A stretch of 64,000 nucleotides of DNA from an uncultured Mucilaginibacter sp. Lineage in GTDB: Bacteria; Bacteroidota; Bacteroidia; Sphingobacteriales; Sphingobacteriaceae. The notes beneath the pieces are model-generated. The model did not search any database and was not told where the DNA came from. It saw only the letters and a program-made list of their open reading frames with translations. The position numbers were made by a program, and so were the translations under genes. Of the stretch, positions 26,569-35,580 are shown in pieces; position 1 is the first letter of the stretch; every line of letters starts with the position of its first letter. The stretch is taken from positions 62,001 through 126,000 of the forward strand of contig CAIPFE010000037.1 in NCBI GenBank assembly GCA_903864275.1, given 5' to 3'.

Positions 26569-27172
26569 AAGGCAAATATTTCGTCGCATCCCTCAAAATA
26601 ATCACAACAACTATCCAGTTCAAAAAGATAAAGCATGTACTTGGAATAGCCATCAACGCAACTAAATTCCCTATTTGCAATGATGCCGGGACCAAGAGTA
26701 TGGTTAGTATAGTGATCAACGACAATATGATCCCATGAACGTAATAAATCGGCATCGAAAAAATACGCCCCAAGGGAATAAAGTGTAATGCGGTGATCAG
26801 GATATCCACCGGAACTATGTATTCAAGGTGGTTGAATTTCCATAGCACCATCGGTGCAATATTAAACCCTGCAACTTCAATAGCTATTATGGAGATGAAC
26901 CACTTTCGCAGTGAGGCTCCCCGTTTCGTTGCTTGTTCTGATTTTATAGCCGGCAGCGTCTTCGCCAGACGTAACGTTTCGAAACTCCGGGTAAGCAGCA
27001 TAGTAGTTATTGCGAAAATTACAACGCCGGTGCCTATGGTAAAAAACACGGGGAGCTTTGCAAAATAAAGATCGATCAGGGCAAAAAAGACGGTTACTGA
27101 AACCAGCCAGATCATCCCCCTCAAACGCCCTATTTGCGCCGCCCTGCTTTGGTGTATAATATTCATTTCCAT
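26522..27172 (-). CDS. Polytopic membrane protein (216 aa), unknown
   Basis: About six to seven helices, for example IWLVSVTVFFALIDLYFAKL, VVIFAITTMLLTRSF, WFISIIAIEVAGFNIAPMVL and FIFLNWIVVVIIL. The short hydrophilic tail (RDATKYLPFTSLSTNPPSN) is read from bases that also code for the end of the convergent phosphoesterase (47-base overlap). It starts 12 bases after the stop of the alpha/beta hydrolase gene upstream on the same strand, so the two are probably one operon. No family recognised. Confidence 0.72.
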   Translation of the reverse strand: MEMNIIHQSRAAQIGRLRGMIWLVSVTVFFALIDLYFAKLPVFFTIGTGVVIFAITTMLLTRSFETLRLAKTLPAIKSEQATKRGASLRKWFISIIAIEVAGFNIAPMVLWKFNHLEYIVPVDILITALHFIPLGRIFSMPIYYVHGIILSLITILTILLVPASLQIGNLVALMAIPSTCFIFLNWIVVVIILRDATKYLPFTSLSTNPPSNTLHN

Positions 27173-27184
27173 GTTTTTATTGTT

Positions 27185-28093
27185 TTATTTATTGAGCAGG
27201 AAACTATCGGCGTGGCTGTAAAACCATTGCGGCTCATCAAACATGATGAAATGTCTCGACGCATCATTAATCGCAATAGTTACCCGCGGGGCCAGCTTAT
27301 ACTGTTCCTTGTAATTGTCGTACACACTTTGATGAGTTGCGCCATACTGCTTGTAGGCTACCCAGTCGCCTAATACCAAAACCCTTGACTTGATATTACC
27401 CATCAAAGGCCGGATGTCGTTGCTGAATAATTCGTACATCACTTCCCCCTGTGTGTTTTGATCCGATTGAACCGCCCACTCTGCCACTAAATTGATTTTA
27501 GCCGTGTCGCGGATCATCGTGGGCAGATACATTTTTTGCCCTTTCCTTACCTGGTCTGGCGTTTGGCCTGTCATACCTTTTTTAATGAGTGCGCCAATTT
27601 TCCGGGCGCTGTCTGATGATATATCTGCACCCATGGACAATGCGGGCAGAAACGGCGCGGCGCTGATGCAAATAATATCACCTGCCAGGCCGGGATAGGT
27701 AGCGGCAAAGTTAATGGCCAGCCAGCCGCCCAGGCTGTGCCCGATAATTGTTGGTTTGTTAAGCTTGTTCTGCCTGATATACAGCGCCAGCTGATGTGTA
27801 ATTGTTTTGAGGATAGAATCAGCTTTAATGGCCGGCTGCCCTGCAAAACCGGGCAGGGTGATGGTATAACATGTAAAATTTTTTTTAAAATGCAGTACGG
27901 CATCATCCCATACTTTGCCTGAACAATCAAGGCCAGGGATAAAGATCACGGGTTTTCCTTTTCCTTCTATCTTAACAGCGAAAGAAATGGGTGGAGCATT
28001 CTGTGCGAATAATTGCCTGCTGAAAGACGCCAGGAAAAACAACAGTAATCCCGTAGCGGCGATTTTAATTTTATTGATAAAAAAGGTTTCCAT
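27185..28093 (-). CDS. Secreted alpha/beta hydrolase
   Basis: A 302-aa protein with an N-terminal signal region (IAATGLLLFFLASFSRQLFAQ) and an alpha/beta hydrolase fold: oxyanion HG-like start VIFIPGLDCSGKVWDD, nucleophile elbow GHSLGGWLAINFA (Ser), acid region after VLVLGDWVAY, and the likely catalytic His in DASRHFIMFDEPQWF. It is an esterase- or lipase-like enzyme in the periplasm; the substrate cannot be told. It probably heads an operon with the downstream membrane gene. Confidence 0.88.
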   Translation of the reverse strand: METFFINKIKIAATGLLLFFLASFSRQLFAQNAPPISFAVKIEGKGKPVIFIPGLDCSGKVWDDAVLHFKKNFTCYTITLPGFAGQPAIKADSILKTITHQLALYIRQNKLNKPTIIGHSLGGWLAINFAATYPGLAGDIICISAAPFLPALSMGADISSDSARKIGALIKKGMTGQTPDQVRKGQKMYLPTMIRDTAKINLVAEWAVQSDQNTQGEVMYELFSNDIRPLMGNIKSRVLVLGDWVAYKQYGATHQSVYDNYKEQYKLAPRVTIAINDASRHFIMFDEPQWFYSHADSFLLNK

Positions 28094-28347
28094 AATAATA
28101 TTTTTAACGATTAATTACCCAAATGGACTTATTACCCGCCTTTTAATAAAATTAATTTGACGTAATGCCTGATCAAACTGATCAAATTACGATATGAAAG
28201 GAAAAGTATCGCGACGGGCTTGTAACTGCCTCAGTTTCATTAATGTGTACCAGGGCGGCTATTTCGTCCTTTATATCCGATGTTTCGTGGATTTTTATTG
28301 TTTGGGCCGGTTTTATAAAATACCTTGCAGCAAATCAGTCAATAGAT

Positions 28348-29370
28348 ATGAAATTGTTTTGGCGGTATAAAATTCATCACATACTTTTCTGGCTGCTTTA
28401 CTTTGTTTGCTGGACATTTTTTTCCGTGCGTTTCAATCATGTAAGTGTCGAAACCGCTTTCCTGGTAACGGCAGCATGGTTTGTCGGCCAGGCCGGTACA
28501 TTTTATGCATGCATTTATTTCCTGGTCCCCCGTTTCCTCAATAAAAAAAGGTACGGCATTTTTAGTCTCTGTATCTCCGCTATCGTTCTGCTGACTTCCA
28601 TTTTCACGGCAGCCTGCACTGTTGGCCTGCTCACACCTGTCACCGCTTTTAACATCCCTCTTTCTACATTTTCAGTTTACGTGCTGATAGATAATTACCT
28701 TATAGTAATTGTGACGGTTGCTGTAAGGGTTATTAACGACAGGATAAAAAGCGAGCAAAGAAACCAGCTGCTTGAAAAGGAAAAAACGGAAAATGAGCTA
28801 AGGTTCCTGCGGTCACAGATCAACCCCCATTTTCTGTTCAATGCCATTAACAGCATTTATGTGCTTATAAAAAAAGATCCCGATTTTGCTGCCGTAACCC
28901 TGGCTAAATTTGCCGATATGCTGCGTTACCAATTGTATGAATGCAATGCTGATGAGATACCTATTGAAAACGAAATAGCTTACCTTAACAATTATATTGA
29001 ACTGGAAAAGCTGAGAAAAGGCAATACCGTGGTCGTTAATTATACCATTGATGAAAGTTCAAAGAATATTGCCGTTGCGCCGTTGCTGCTCATTCCTTTT
29101 GTTGAAAATGCATTCAAATATGTGTCCGCTTTTGCCGCTAAGCCGAATGTGGTTACAATAGCTATAAAATATCATAATAAAGTTTTTACATTGCTTGCAG
29201 AGAACACAACAGATGAGAATAACCTGGTAAAAGAGGAGAAATCATTCAGCGGGATTGGCCTTGAGAACGTAAAAAGAAGGCTGGAACTAATCTATCCTAA
29301 CCGGCATACTTTAGAGATCGAGAATGCAAATGAAAAGTATTCGGTTTTACTAAATATACAAATACCATGA
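28348..29370 (+). CDS. LytS-type sensor histidine kinase
   Basis: I place the start at the ATG at 28348 (340 aa): MKLFWRYKIHHILFWLLYFV is the canonical beginning of these kinases. The longer frame from 28243 adds an implausible hydrophobic piece. Four membrane helices fill the first ~130 residues; a linker coiled coil (RNQLLEKEKTENELRFLRSQ) leads into the His_kinase domain with INPHFLFNAINSIYVLIKKD (phospho-His). The ATPase end contains LLLIPFVENAFKYV (N box) and GIGLENVKRRLELIY (G box). It overlaps the response regulator by four bases (ATGA), forming a two-component pair; the signal is unknown. Confidence 0.93.
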   Translation: MKLFWRYKIHHILFWLLYFVCWTFFSVRFNHVSVETAFLVTAAWFVGQAGTFYACIYFLVPRFLNKKRYGIFSLCISAIVLLTSIFTAACTVGLLTPVTAFNIPLSTFSVYVLIDNYLIVIVTVAVRVINDRIKSEQRNQLLEKEKTENELRFLRSQINPHFLFNAINSIYVLIKKDPDFAAVTLAKFADMLRYQLYECNADEIPIENEIAYLNNYIELEKLRKGNTVVVNYTIDESSKNIAVAPLLLIPFVENAFKYVSAFAAKPNVVTIAIKYHNKVFTLLAENTTDENNLVKEEKSFSGIGLENVKRRLELIYPNRHTLEIENANEKYSVLLNIQIP

Positions 29371-30077
29371 ATATGCGGTGTATTATAGTGGACGATGAAC
29401 CGCTGGCAAGGGAAGGCATGGAGCGGCTGGTAAATGACGCCGGTTTTTTGCAGTTGGTTGGCCAGTGCAGCAATGCCATGGAGGCAAATAAAGTATTAGC
29501 AAAAGAAAAAGCCGACCTCATTTTCCTCGATATACAAATGCCCGGCATGCGTGGCACCGATTTTTTAAAAAGCCTGGCGGTAAGACCGCTTGTTATTATT
29601 ACCACGGCATATCCCAACTTTGCGCTGGAAGGCTTTGAACTTAATGTGCTCGACTACCTGGTTAAACCCATCACGCCCGAGCGCTTCCTTAAATCTGTTA
29701 ACAGGGCTAAAGAAGTATTTGATTACAAACAGGCGGCCGGGAAAGATGAGCAGGATAATTTTTTCTTTATAAAATGCAATTACGGGTACGAGAAAATAAA
29801 TTACCCTGAAATTTTATTTATAGAAGCATCTCAGAATTATTGCTTCATTTATACCACGAAAGCAAAACTGATGACGCTGACAAGCATGAGATCGCTCGAA
29901 GAGCAACTGCCTGCCGGGAAATTTTTGCGGGTACAGAAGTCCTATATTGTTGCAATAGATAAAATACAATCCCTGGCTGGCAATGAAATAATAGTTGAAA
30001 AGCATAAAATCCCCGTCAGCAAAAATTATAAGGATGAATTGATGGTTATTATTGATAAGAATTTGATAAAGAAGTAA
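29367..30077 (+). CDS. LytTR-type response regulator
   Basis: A 236-aa regulator with an N-terminal receiver domain: IVDDEPLAREGMERL (acid pocket), ADLIFLDIQMPGMRG with the phosphoacceptor Asp, ITTAYPNFALEGFELN and DYLVKPITPERF (Lys). The C-terminal ~100 residues form a LytTR DNA-binding domain: EILFIEASQNYCFIYTTKAK, LEEQLPAGKFLRVQKSYIVA and HKIPVSKNYKDEL. It is the cognate partner of the overlapping LytS-type kinase. Targets unknown; LytTR proteins bind direct repeats about 9-10 bases long. Confidence 0.94.
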   Translation: MNMRCIIVDDEPLAREGMERLVNDAGFLQLVGQCSNAMEANKVLAKEKADLIFLDIQMPGMRGTDFLKSLAVRPLVIITTAYPNFALEGFELNVLDYLVKPITPERFLKSVNRAKEVFDYKQAAGKDEQDNFFFIKCNYGYEKINYPEILFIEASQNYCFIYTTKAKLMTLTSMRSLEEQLPAGKFLRVQKSYIVAIDKIQSLAGNEIIVEKHKIPVSKNYKDELMVIIDKNLIKK

Positions 30078-30175
30078 TGGGATTTTGAGCCCTACATAAA
30101 ATCATTTTACACAACTGCTTACAATTTGCTATTACTTTTGTTATGATTTGATATTACACTCAATTTAACTGCATC

Positions 30176-30406
30176 ATGTGGCACGAAACCAACAACAAAC
30201 TTCACCGCGCCTTTGAATTCAAGGATTTTTCAGAGGCGTTTTCATTTATGACCAGGGTAGCTTTACTGGCCGAGAAAAATAATCATCACCCAACCTGGAC
30301 AAATACTTATAACAAAGTAGAAATATGGCTCAACACGCATGACGCCGGCGACGTAGTTACCGATAAGGACAGGGATTTGGCTAAGGGGATAGACAAATTT
30401 GTGTAG
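30176..30406 (+). CDS. 4a-hydroxytetrahydrobiopterin dehydratase (PCD-like)
   Basis: 76 residues, the size of pterin carbinolamine dehydratases. The conserved AEKNNHHPTWTNTYNKVEIW and LNTHDAGDVVTDKDRDLA hold the active-site His-His-Pro-x-Trp and the T-H-D motif. The enzyme dehydrates the 4a-carbinolamine of tetrahydropterin after aromatic hydroxylation; no phenylalanine hydroxylase gene is in the window. A -7 box TACTTTTG lies at 30133-30140, 35 bases before the ATG. A word repeat overlaps the stop codon region. Confidence 0.9.
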   Translation: MWHETNNKLHRAFEFKDFSEAFSFMTRVALLAEKNNHHPTWTNTYNKVEIWLNTHDAGDVVTDKDRDLAKGIDKFV

Positions 30407-30425
30407 TCGGAAGTCTTAAGTCAAG
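30404..30425. repeat. AGTCTTAAGTC-family word repeat at the PCD stop
   Basis: TAGTCGGAAGTCTTAAGTCAAGG begins with the stop codon of the PCD gene and contains ACTTAAGACT-type symmetry. No complementary arm strong enough for a terminator follows directly, apart from a weak GGGTCTTAATC 30 bases on. Confidence 0.55.
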
Positions 30426-30593
30426 GAACATCTTTGTGAAAATTAAGAGCCGGGTCTTAATCTTTATAAAATGCAGGAGCTTTTTTAGAAATCTATACCA
30501 TTTTTGCTTAAAATTGTATATTAAACTTTCGGCTTTATAAGCAGTCGAATAGTTGCTCTGTTCACCATCTAATCACTAATACCCACTCACCAT

Positions 30594-31070
30594 ATGAAAA
30601 AGATAGTCGTTTTAACTTTGCTTGTTTTTATATCGTTTTTTGCTTTTTCGCAGCAGCCTTTGTACAGGTACTACAACGCTAAAGCTCAAAAACATTACTA
30701 CACCATTAATTTTAATGAATTTGGTAACGGCGCCAATGGCTGGGCGCTGGAAGGGACTGCCTGCATGGTCTTAAATGCCGAAGACCGGCAAAGGGGCGTA
30801 GTTCCGTTTTTGAGGTATATAAATCCGCAAAGCGGCGACCACTATTATACCATACACCGGCGCGAACTCGGTAATGGTGCCAATGATTACACGTTAGAAG
30901 GCACGGCATGTTATATTTTCAAATTCCGGACCGAGGGGACTGTGCCCTTGCTTGAGTATTACAACAACAGGACGGGCGATCATTTTTATACCACGGACAA
31001 ACGGGAGTTAGGAAGAGGCTTTGAAGGCTATCAATTTTCCAGCGTAGCCGGGTTTGTTTTTCACAAATAG
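30594..31070 (+). CDS. Secreted protein with three DUF5648-type repeats
   Basis: A signal peptide (MKKIVVLTLLVFISFFAFSQ) is followed by three ~45-residue repeats: LYRYYNAKAQKHYYTINFNE, LRYINPQSGDHYYTIHRREL and LEYYNNRTGDHFYTTDKREL, each followed by a G-x-G-x-x-x-Y/W-x-x-E-G-T-A block. This is the DUF5648 pattern found in secreted and surface proteins, often fused to peptidases. Here the repeats stand alone in 158 residues; the function may be binding. The start follows a CACTAATACCCACTCACCAT word repeat. Confidence 0.87.
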   Translation: MKKIVVLTLLVFISFFAFSQQPLYRYYNAKAQKHYYTINFNEFGNGANGWALEGTACMVLNAEDRQRGVVPFLRYINPQSGDHYYTIHRRELGNGANDYTLEGTACYIFKFRTEGTVPLLEYYNNRTGDHFYTTDKRELGRGFEGYQFSSVAGFVFHK

Positions 31071-31103
31071 GACACATCGAACCGGAACAGTAAAAACAAT
31101 CAT

Positions 31104-31153
31104 ATTAATTGCGACCTCTGAAGTTATTTTTTAACGCAGATGTCGCAATTAAT
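31104..31153. terminator. Perfect 12-bp inverted repeat between convergent genes
   Basis: ATTAATTGCGAC (31104-31115) pairs with GTCGCAATTAAT (31142-31153) around a 26-base loop containing TTATTTTTTAA. It lies between the DUF5648-repeat gene and the DPP-IV-like gene, whose stop is at 31186, so it may serve both strands. Confidence 0.6.
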
Positions 31154-31185
31154 CACAGAGATAATAGAGGCGTAATATTTTGGCT

Positions 31186-33531
31186 TTACATTCCACCATT
31201 CCTTGGGTCGGGTTTCATTTTTAGCTGGTACTCTTTTGGTGGTTCGCCGCCGGCTAAGTTTTTAACAAAATAGTCCCAGCGGCGGCGCATCATATAGGGT
31301 GAAAAAGAGCCGTAGCCATGCTGGCTGTTCGGGAATACCACCAGGTCATAGTCCTTATTGGCCCGTTCCAGTGCATCAACTACCAGCAGTGTGTTTTGCG
31401 GCGGTACGTTGTTATCCATTAAGCCGTGCGCAAGCATCAGCTTACCTTTCAGGTTCTTAGCGTAGTTCTCGTTTGCCTGTGCATCATAATTTGATTGTGA
31501 AACAAGGCCGTCATAACGTTCGCCCCAGTCATCCTCGTAATTACGGTTATCATGGTTACCTGATTCGGAAATACCCACCTTAAAGAAATCCGGGTAACGG
31601 AACATTGCATCAGCGGTTGCAAACCCGCCGCCTGAGTGACCCCAGATGCCAACGCGGGCAGTATCGATGTAGGTATACTTTTGGGCAAGCTGCCGGATAC
31701 CTGCAATTTGGTCTGGCAAGGTATTTTCAGCCATGTTACCGTAACTCATATCATGGAAGCTTTTGGAGCGTAAAGGATTGCTTGTGCCTTCGATCGCAAC
31801 CACGATAAAGCCAAGCTCGGCCAATGCCTGGTTATCACCCCTTGAAGCAGCAAACGACCAGCTGCCAACGCTGCCACCCTGCGGGCCGGGATAGATATAA
31901 TCAACGACCGGGTATTTTTTATTGGGATCGAGGTTAGTAGGAGTGAACATTAACCCGTAAATATCAGTGGTGCCGTCGTGCGCTTTGACCGAGAATGGTG
32001 TTACCGGTTTCCATCCTGCTGCCTGCAGCCGCGAAATATCGGCTTTTTCAACAGTGGTAATAATTTTTCCGCTCATGTCACGGAAGACGGTTACCGGCGG
32101 CACATCCGGTTTTGAATAAGTATCTATAAAATAGTTTTTTGATGGCGAAAGGATCACTTCATGGTTCCCATCCTCAGGCGTAAGCACGGTAAGGTGTTTC
32201 CCGTCAAGCCCGATTTTGCAAAACTGGCTGAAATAGGGATTTTCTGCCTCACGGCCATCGGCCATAAAATATACCTCGCGATTTTTCTCATCAACTTTTA
32301 GCACCTGGGTTACAATCCAGTCGCCTTTTGTGATTTGGTTTTTCACCTGTCCGCTGGCGGCGTCATATAAATAGAGGTGCCCCCAGTTGTCACGTTCCGA
32401 AAACCAGATGATCTCGTTTGTTTTGGGCAAAAATTTCCAGTTGATGCTGCCCCAGCCTGATTCAAATTGGGTGGATACTTTCTCCTCGAAAACTTCGCGG
32501 ACAGCACCGGTATTAGCATCCGCGATCCTGAATTTTTCGTCTTTGTGGTCGCGGGATGTGGAAACAAAAGCAAGCTGGCCGCCATCTTCGCTCCAGTCAA
32601 CATCATCAAAAGTGCCGCTGCTTGATATGTCGTCGCTCAGGCTGGCCCGGTGCGGATCGGCCGGAACATTTATTGTGATTATTTTAGGATCATCAACGTT
32701 AATGATCACCCGGTAGATCATCGGGATATCTTTATCACCCGGCAGCGGATACTTCCATGCTTTAAGTACCGGCTTGCCAACATTTGTACTAACCAGGTAC
32801 ATATCGCTTACGTTCCGCTGGTCCTGTTTAAAGGTGGCTATCTTTTTTGAGTCAGGCGACCAGCGCAGGATAGGCCCGGGGCCTGATTTCCACCCGGCAT
32901 TATCAGTGGCGTAGCCAAAATTTTCTATCCCGTCAGCGGTGAGTTTTGTTTCTTTTTTGGTAGCGACATCTCTTATCCATAAGTTGTAGTCGCGGATAAA
33001 CGCCGTTTTTTTCCCGTCAGGCGACATAACATCAGCCCTGGGGCCGCCCTTGAACCTTCGGCCCGATTCGATCCCGCCTGCAGAACTTCTGACCCTTTCA
33101 GTATCCGGCGCCAACTGGTAGCTTTTAAGGTCGCACTTCCATTGCTTACCATCGGCCCTGAAAATAACCGATTGTTCATCGGCTGAAAAACTAAATGATT
33201 CAAACGGCAGCATTAGGCCCTCATATTGTTTGCCGGTGGCCGCAGAAAGCGCAGCAGCCAATTTCCCTTGGTCGAAAACCCCCGAAATTGATTTTTTTGC
33301 CCGATCAACCAATATAAACTCGCTGCCCCGCGAATTTAGATCGCGGAACCAGAAGCGGTCTCCGGGCAGCCAGTTGGGGCGTACAACCCCATGGTCGATC
33401 AATGGCTCGGTGCCGTAGCTTAAAAAGCTTTCGGCATGTTCGTAATCTTTTGTAGTTAATGTGCCGCCCTGCTGGGCATTCGCGGTTAGTGCAAGGGCAA
33501 AAGGAATTGCTGTGAATAGGAATTTATTCAT
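31186..33531 (-). CDS. S9 family peptidase, dipeptidyl peptidase IV-like
   Basis: A 781-aa exported protein (signal KFLFTAIPFALALTANAQ). The first ~500 residues form an eight-bladed beta-propeller (TFDDVDWSEDGGQLAFVSTS, LRWSPDSKKIATFKQDQR). The C-terminal alpha/beta hydrolase has the nucleophile Ser in GIWGHSGGGFATADA, the Asp in LMDNNVPPQN and the His in NSQHGYGSF. It cleaves N-terminal dipeptides (usually X-Pro) from peptides in the periplasm. The GHSGGG elbow is the variant common in Bacteroidota S9 enzymes rather than the GWSYGG of classic DPP-IV. It is monocistronic here. Confidence 0.92.
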   Translation of the reverse strand: MNKFLFTAIPFALALTANAQQGGTLTTKDYEHAESFLSYGTEPLIDHGVVRPNWLPGDRFWFRDLNSRGSEFILVDRAKKSISGVFDQGKLAAALSAATGKQYEGLMLPFESFSFSADEQSVIFRADGKQWKCDLKSYQLAPDTERVRSSAGGIESGRRFKGGPRADVMSPDGKKTAFIRDYNLWIRDVATKKETKLTADGIENFGYATDNAGWKSGPGPILRWSPDSKKIATFKQDQRNVSDMYLVSTNVGKPVLKAWKYPLPGDKDIPMIYRVIINVDDPKIITINVPADPHRASLSDDISSSGTFDDVDWSEDGGQLAFVSTSRDHKDEKFRIADANTGAVREVFEEKVSTQFESGWGSINWKFLPKTNEIIWFSERDNWGHLYLYDAASGQVKNQITKGDWIVTQVLKVDEKNREVYFMADGREAENPYFSQFCKIGLDGKHLTVLTPEDGNHEVILSPSKNYFIDTYSKPDVPPVTVFRDMSGKIITTVEKADISRLQAAGWKPVTPFSVKAHDGTTDIYGLMFTPTNLDPNKKYPVVDYIYPGPQGGSVGSWSFAASRGDNQALAELGFIVVAIEGTSNPLRSKSFHDMSYGNMAENTLPDQIAGIRQLAQKYTYIDTARVGIWGHSGGGFATADAMFRYPDFFKVGISESGNHDNRNYEDDWGERYDGLVSQSNYDAQANENYAKNLKGKLMLAHGLMDNNVPPQNTLLVVDALERANKDYDLVVFPNSQHGYGSFSPYMMRRRWDYFVKNLAGGEPPKEYQLKMKPDPRNGGM

Positions 33532-33735
33532 GGTTGGGACAATAAATAATAATGATCAGTTACAAGGCCAAATTACAGTAAATAAATAGTGTTTTACAAG
33601 TGGAAAGAAGTAACGGGATTGTGACAGAGGTAAATTGTCATTTAGCTGCGCGGTCATTGTGTCATTAGTCCGGGCTTCACCGGCGAAGTTTACCGACATT
33701 AACTCTCACTTATTTTCAATCCGCCAAAACTTTTC

Positions 33736-33743
33736 TACTTTTG
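33736..33743 (+). promoter_or_regulatory. -7 box of the HdeD-like gene; decides its start
   Basis: TACTTTTG matches TAnnTTTG 27 bases before the ATG at 33771. The alternative TTG start at 33741 lies inside this box, so transcription would begin after it; this supports the ATG. Confidence 0.55.
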
Positions 33744-33770
33744 ATAAGTTACCTGAAAAAAAACAGAATT

Positions 33771-34289
33771 ATGGAACTAACGATCAGCCGCAGCCGCCGG
33801 CATTGGTGGGTGTTTGTAATAAGGGGCATAGTATTCATCCTGCTTGGTATTTATATGATTGCCGAACCAGCCGGTAGCTTCGCGGCGCTGGGCTTTTTAT
33901 TTGGCCTTATTATTTTCCTTGTTGGCGTATCCGAGCTGCTGCGTGTAAGCCGGGAGCGTACTGTGGGCGACAGGGAATGGCATTTAATGCTGGGTATAAT
34001 CGATATCATCCTTGGCGTCGTCTTTATGGCACATGTTACCGCCAGTATGGCTATACTGCGCATTATTTTGGGCCTTTGGTTTTTATTTAAGGGAATATCA
34101 TTATTTACTTTTTCGCGGCATGGTTTCACCTCCTGGTGGCTGATGGCAGGGGCTATCCTTGTTTTTGTGTTCGGCCTGCTCGTATTATTTAACCCAACCT
34201 TTGGCGATATGACCATTATCCTGTGGGCGGCCATAGCTTTTATAATCACAGGGATATTCAATACCTGGCTGGGGTTTAGCCTGAAATAG
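33771..34289 (+). CDS. HdeD family (DUF308) membrane protein
   Basis: A 172-aa protein from the ATG at 33771, with six membrane helices in three DUF308 repeats: WWVFVIRGIVFILLGIYMIA, GFLFGLIIFLVGVSELL, LMLGIIDIILGVVFM, ILRIILGLWFLFKGISLF and further pairs, each ending with a G-x-x-E/K-type turn. E. coli HdeD takes part in acid resistance; the role in Bacteroidota is not established. A strong word-repeat hairpin starts right after the stop. Confidence 0.9.
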   Translation: MELTISRSRRHWWVFVIRGIVFILLGIYMIAEPAGSFAALGFLFGLIIFLVGVSELLRVSRERTVGDREWHLMLGIIDIILGVVFMAHVTASMAILRIILGLWFLFKGISLFTFSRHGFTSWWLMAGAILVFVFGLLVLFNPTFGDMTIILWAAIAFIITGIFNTWLGFSLK

Positions 34290-34420
34290 GTTCATTAGTT
34301 TACTGGTTCATTAGTTCATTGGTCAGGGCGCCTACCTGTCGCTGGGATAGCGAATTAACCTAACGAAGGAGACCAATGAACCGGTGAACAAATGAACCAG
34401 TGAACAAATGAGTGAACGTT
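34290..34420. repeat. TTCATTGGTT word repeats forming a long imperfect hairpin
   Basis: The left arm at 34290-34324 repeats TTCATTAGTT/TTACTGGTT words and ends TTCATTGGTC. The right arm at 34371-34418 begins GACCAATGAA and repeats GAACAAATGAACCAGTG words. The 10-base core pair is perfect and the rest is approximate. It starts one base after the HdeD-like stop. Confidence 0.75.
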
Positions 34421-34471
34421 TCAACAAAGCAATTTGAACGTTTTAACAAAGTTTCGGCCGCGAATCAAACC

Positions 34472-34479
34472 TAACTTTG
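34472..34479 (+). promoter_or_regulatory. -7 box upstream of the SDR gene
   Basis: TAACTTTG matches TAnnTTTG 22 bases before the SDR ATG. GTTTCGG at 34450-34456 could be a degenerate -33 element at a spacing of about 17 bases. Confidence 0.5.
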
Positions 34480-34501
34480 ATAAAAATTAAAATTGAAAAT
34501 T

Positions 34502-35389
34502 ATGTCGAAAGTTTGGTTTATAACAGGCAGCTCCCGTGGATTAGGGCGCAGCCTGGCAGAAGCGGTTCTCGCTTCCGGAGATAAAGTTGCCGCCACAGCA
34601 CGCAACCCGGAACAATTAAATTATTTACTGGAAAAATACCCCGGGCAGGTTTATCCTTTACAGCTGGATGTAAACAGTAAGGAACAAATCGTTGCTGCAG
34701 TTGAGGATACGATTAAAAAATTCGGCCGCATAGATGTGCTGGTGAACAATGCCGGTTTCGGTATCATCGGTGCAACAGAAGCCTACAGCGATGAACAGGT
34801 GCGCAGCCAGCTCGAAACAAATTTGTATGCCCCTATAGAAATAACCCGCGTGGTGTTGCCTTATATGCGCAAACAGCGGTCGGGGCGCATTTTGCAGATC
34901 AGTTCGATAGGCGGCAGGGTTGGCAATGCCGGTTTGACTATATACCAGGCAGCCAAATTTGGCCTGGGTGGTTTTAGCGAAGCGCTGGCGAAGGAAGTGG
35001 CCCCGCTGGGCATAAAAGTAACCTGCGTGGAACCAGGCGGTTTCCGTACGGACTGGGCGGGTACTGCCTCAACGTATTATGTGCCGGCGGTTGAAGGCTA
35101 CGAAACAACAGTTGGCGTTCGGAAGGAATTGTTTACCGGCGGAAAATTTATACCCATGGGCGACCCGAATAAAGCTGCCGAAGCAATGATTAAACTTGCC
35201 GGAGATGCAAATCCTCCTGTCCACCTGGTTTTGGGAGGTGAAGCCGTGGGCATGATAAGACAAGCCAACGCCGCGCGCGACGAAGACATGGAAAAATGGC
35301 TGCCGGTTAGCCTTTCAACCAGTGCCGATGATGCCGAAGATTTTACCCAAACGGAAATGGGCAGATCGTTTTTTGGCGCAAAAAAATAA
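34502..35389 (+). CDS. Short-chain dehydrogenase/reductase
   Basis: A 295-aa SDR from the ATG at 34502 (the TTG at 34493 is inside the leader). Motifs: KVWFITGSSRGLGRSLAEA (TGxxxGxG), VLVNNAGFG, the Ser in QISSIGGRVG and Y-x-x-x-K in IYQAAKFGLGG, then EPGGFRTDWAG. The pattern is that of SDRs annotated as oxidoreductases acting on unknown alcohols or ketones. The next gene is an AraC-type regulator in the same direction, 191 bases downstream, perhaps reacting to the same compound. The C-terminus is longer than in minimal SDRs. Confidence 0.9.
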   Translation: MSKVWFITGSSRGLGRSLAEAVLASGDKVAATARNPEQLNYLLEKYPGQVYPLQLDVNSKEQIVAAVEDTIKKFGRIDVLVNNAGFGIIGATEAYSDEQVRSQLETNLYAPIEITRVVLPYMRKQRSGRILQISSIGGRVGNAGLTIYQAAKFGLGGFSEALAKEVAPLGIKVTCVEPGGFRTDWAGTASTYYVPAVEGYETTVGVRKELFTGGKFIPMGDPNKAAEAMIKLAGDANPPVHLVLGGEAVGMIRQANAARDEDMEKWLPVSLSTSADDAEDFTQTEMGRSFFGAKK

Positions 35390-35400
35390 AGCTACCGGCC

Positions 35401-35425
35401 CCCGCTATGTATTCATTTTAGCGGG
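35401..35425 (+). terminator. Terminator after the SDR gene
   Basis: CCCGCTA (35401-35407) and TAGCGGG (35419-35425) pair perfectly around an 11-base loop, followed by TTAATTTCT. It lies 12 bases after the SDR stop. Confidence 0.7.
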
Positions 35426-35434
35426 TTAATTTCT

Positions 35435-35517
35435 ACCACGAAGATCACAAAGGATTCACTAATGACACAAAGTGTGGCGTTTATAATTCTGGGCGAAAGC
35501 TTTGTCAGCTTCGTGGT
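35435..35517. repeat. ACCACGAAGATCACAAAG word repeat with end inversion
   Basis: The stretch opens with ACCACGAAG (35435-35443), runs through CACAAAGG and GACACAAAG words, and closes with CTTCGTGGT (35509-35517), the exact complement of the opening. It fills most of the gap between the SDR and AraC genes. Confidence 0.6.
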
Positions 35518-35580
35518 TTATTTGATTTTTACAGCGGAAGATATAGAGCAGAGTTTTTTTACAAGCATTAGATTTGGACA

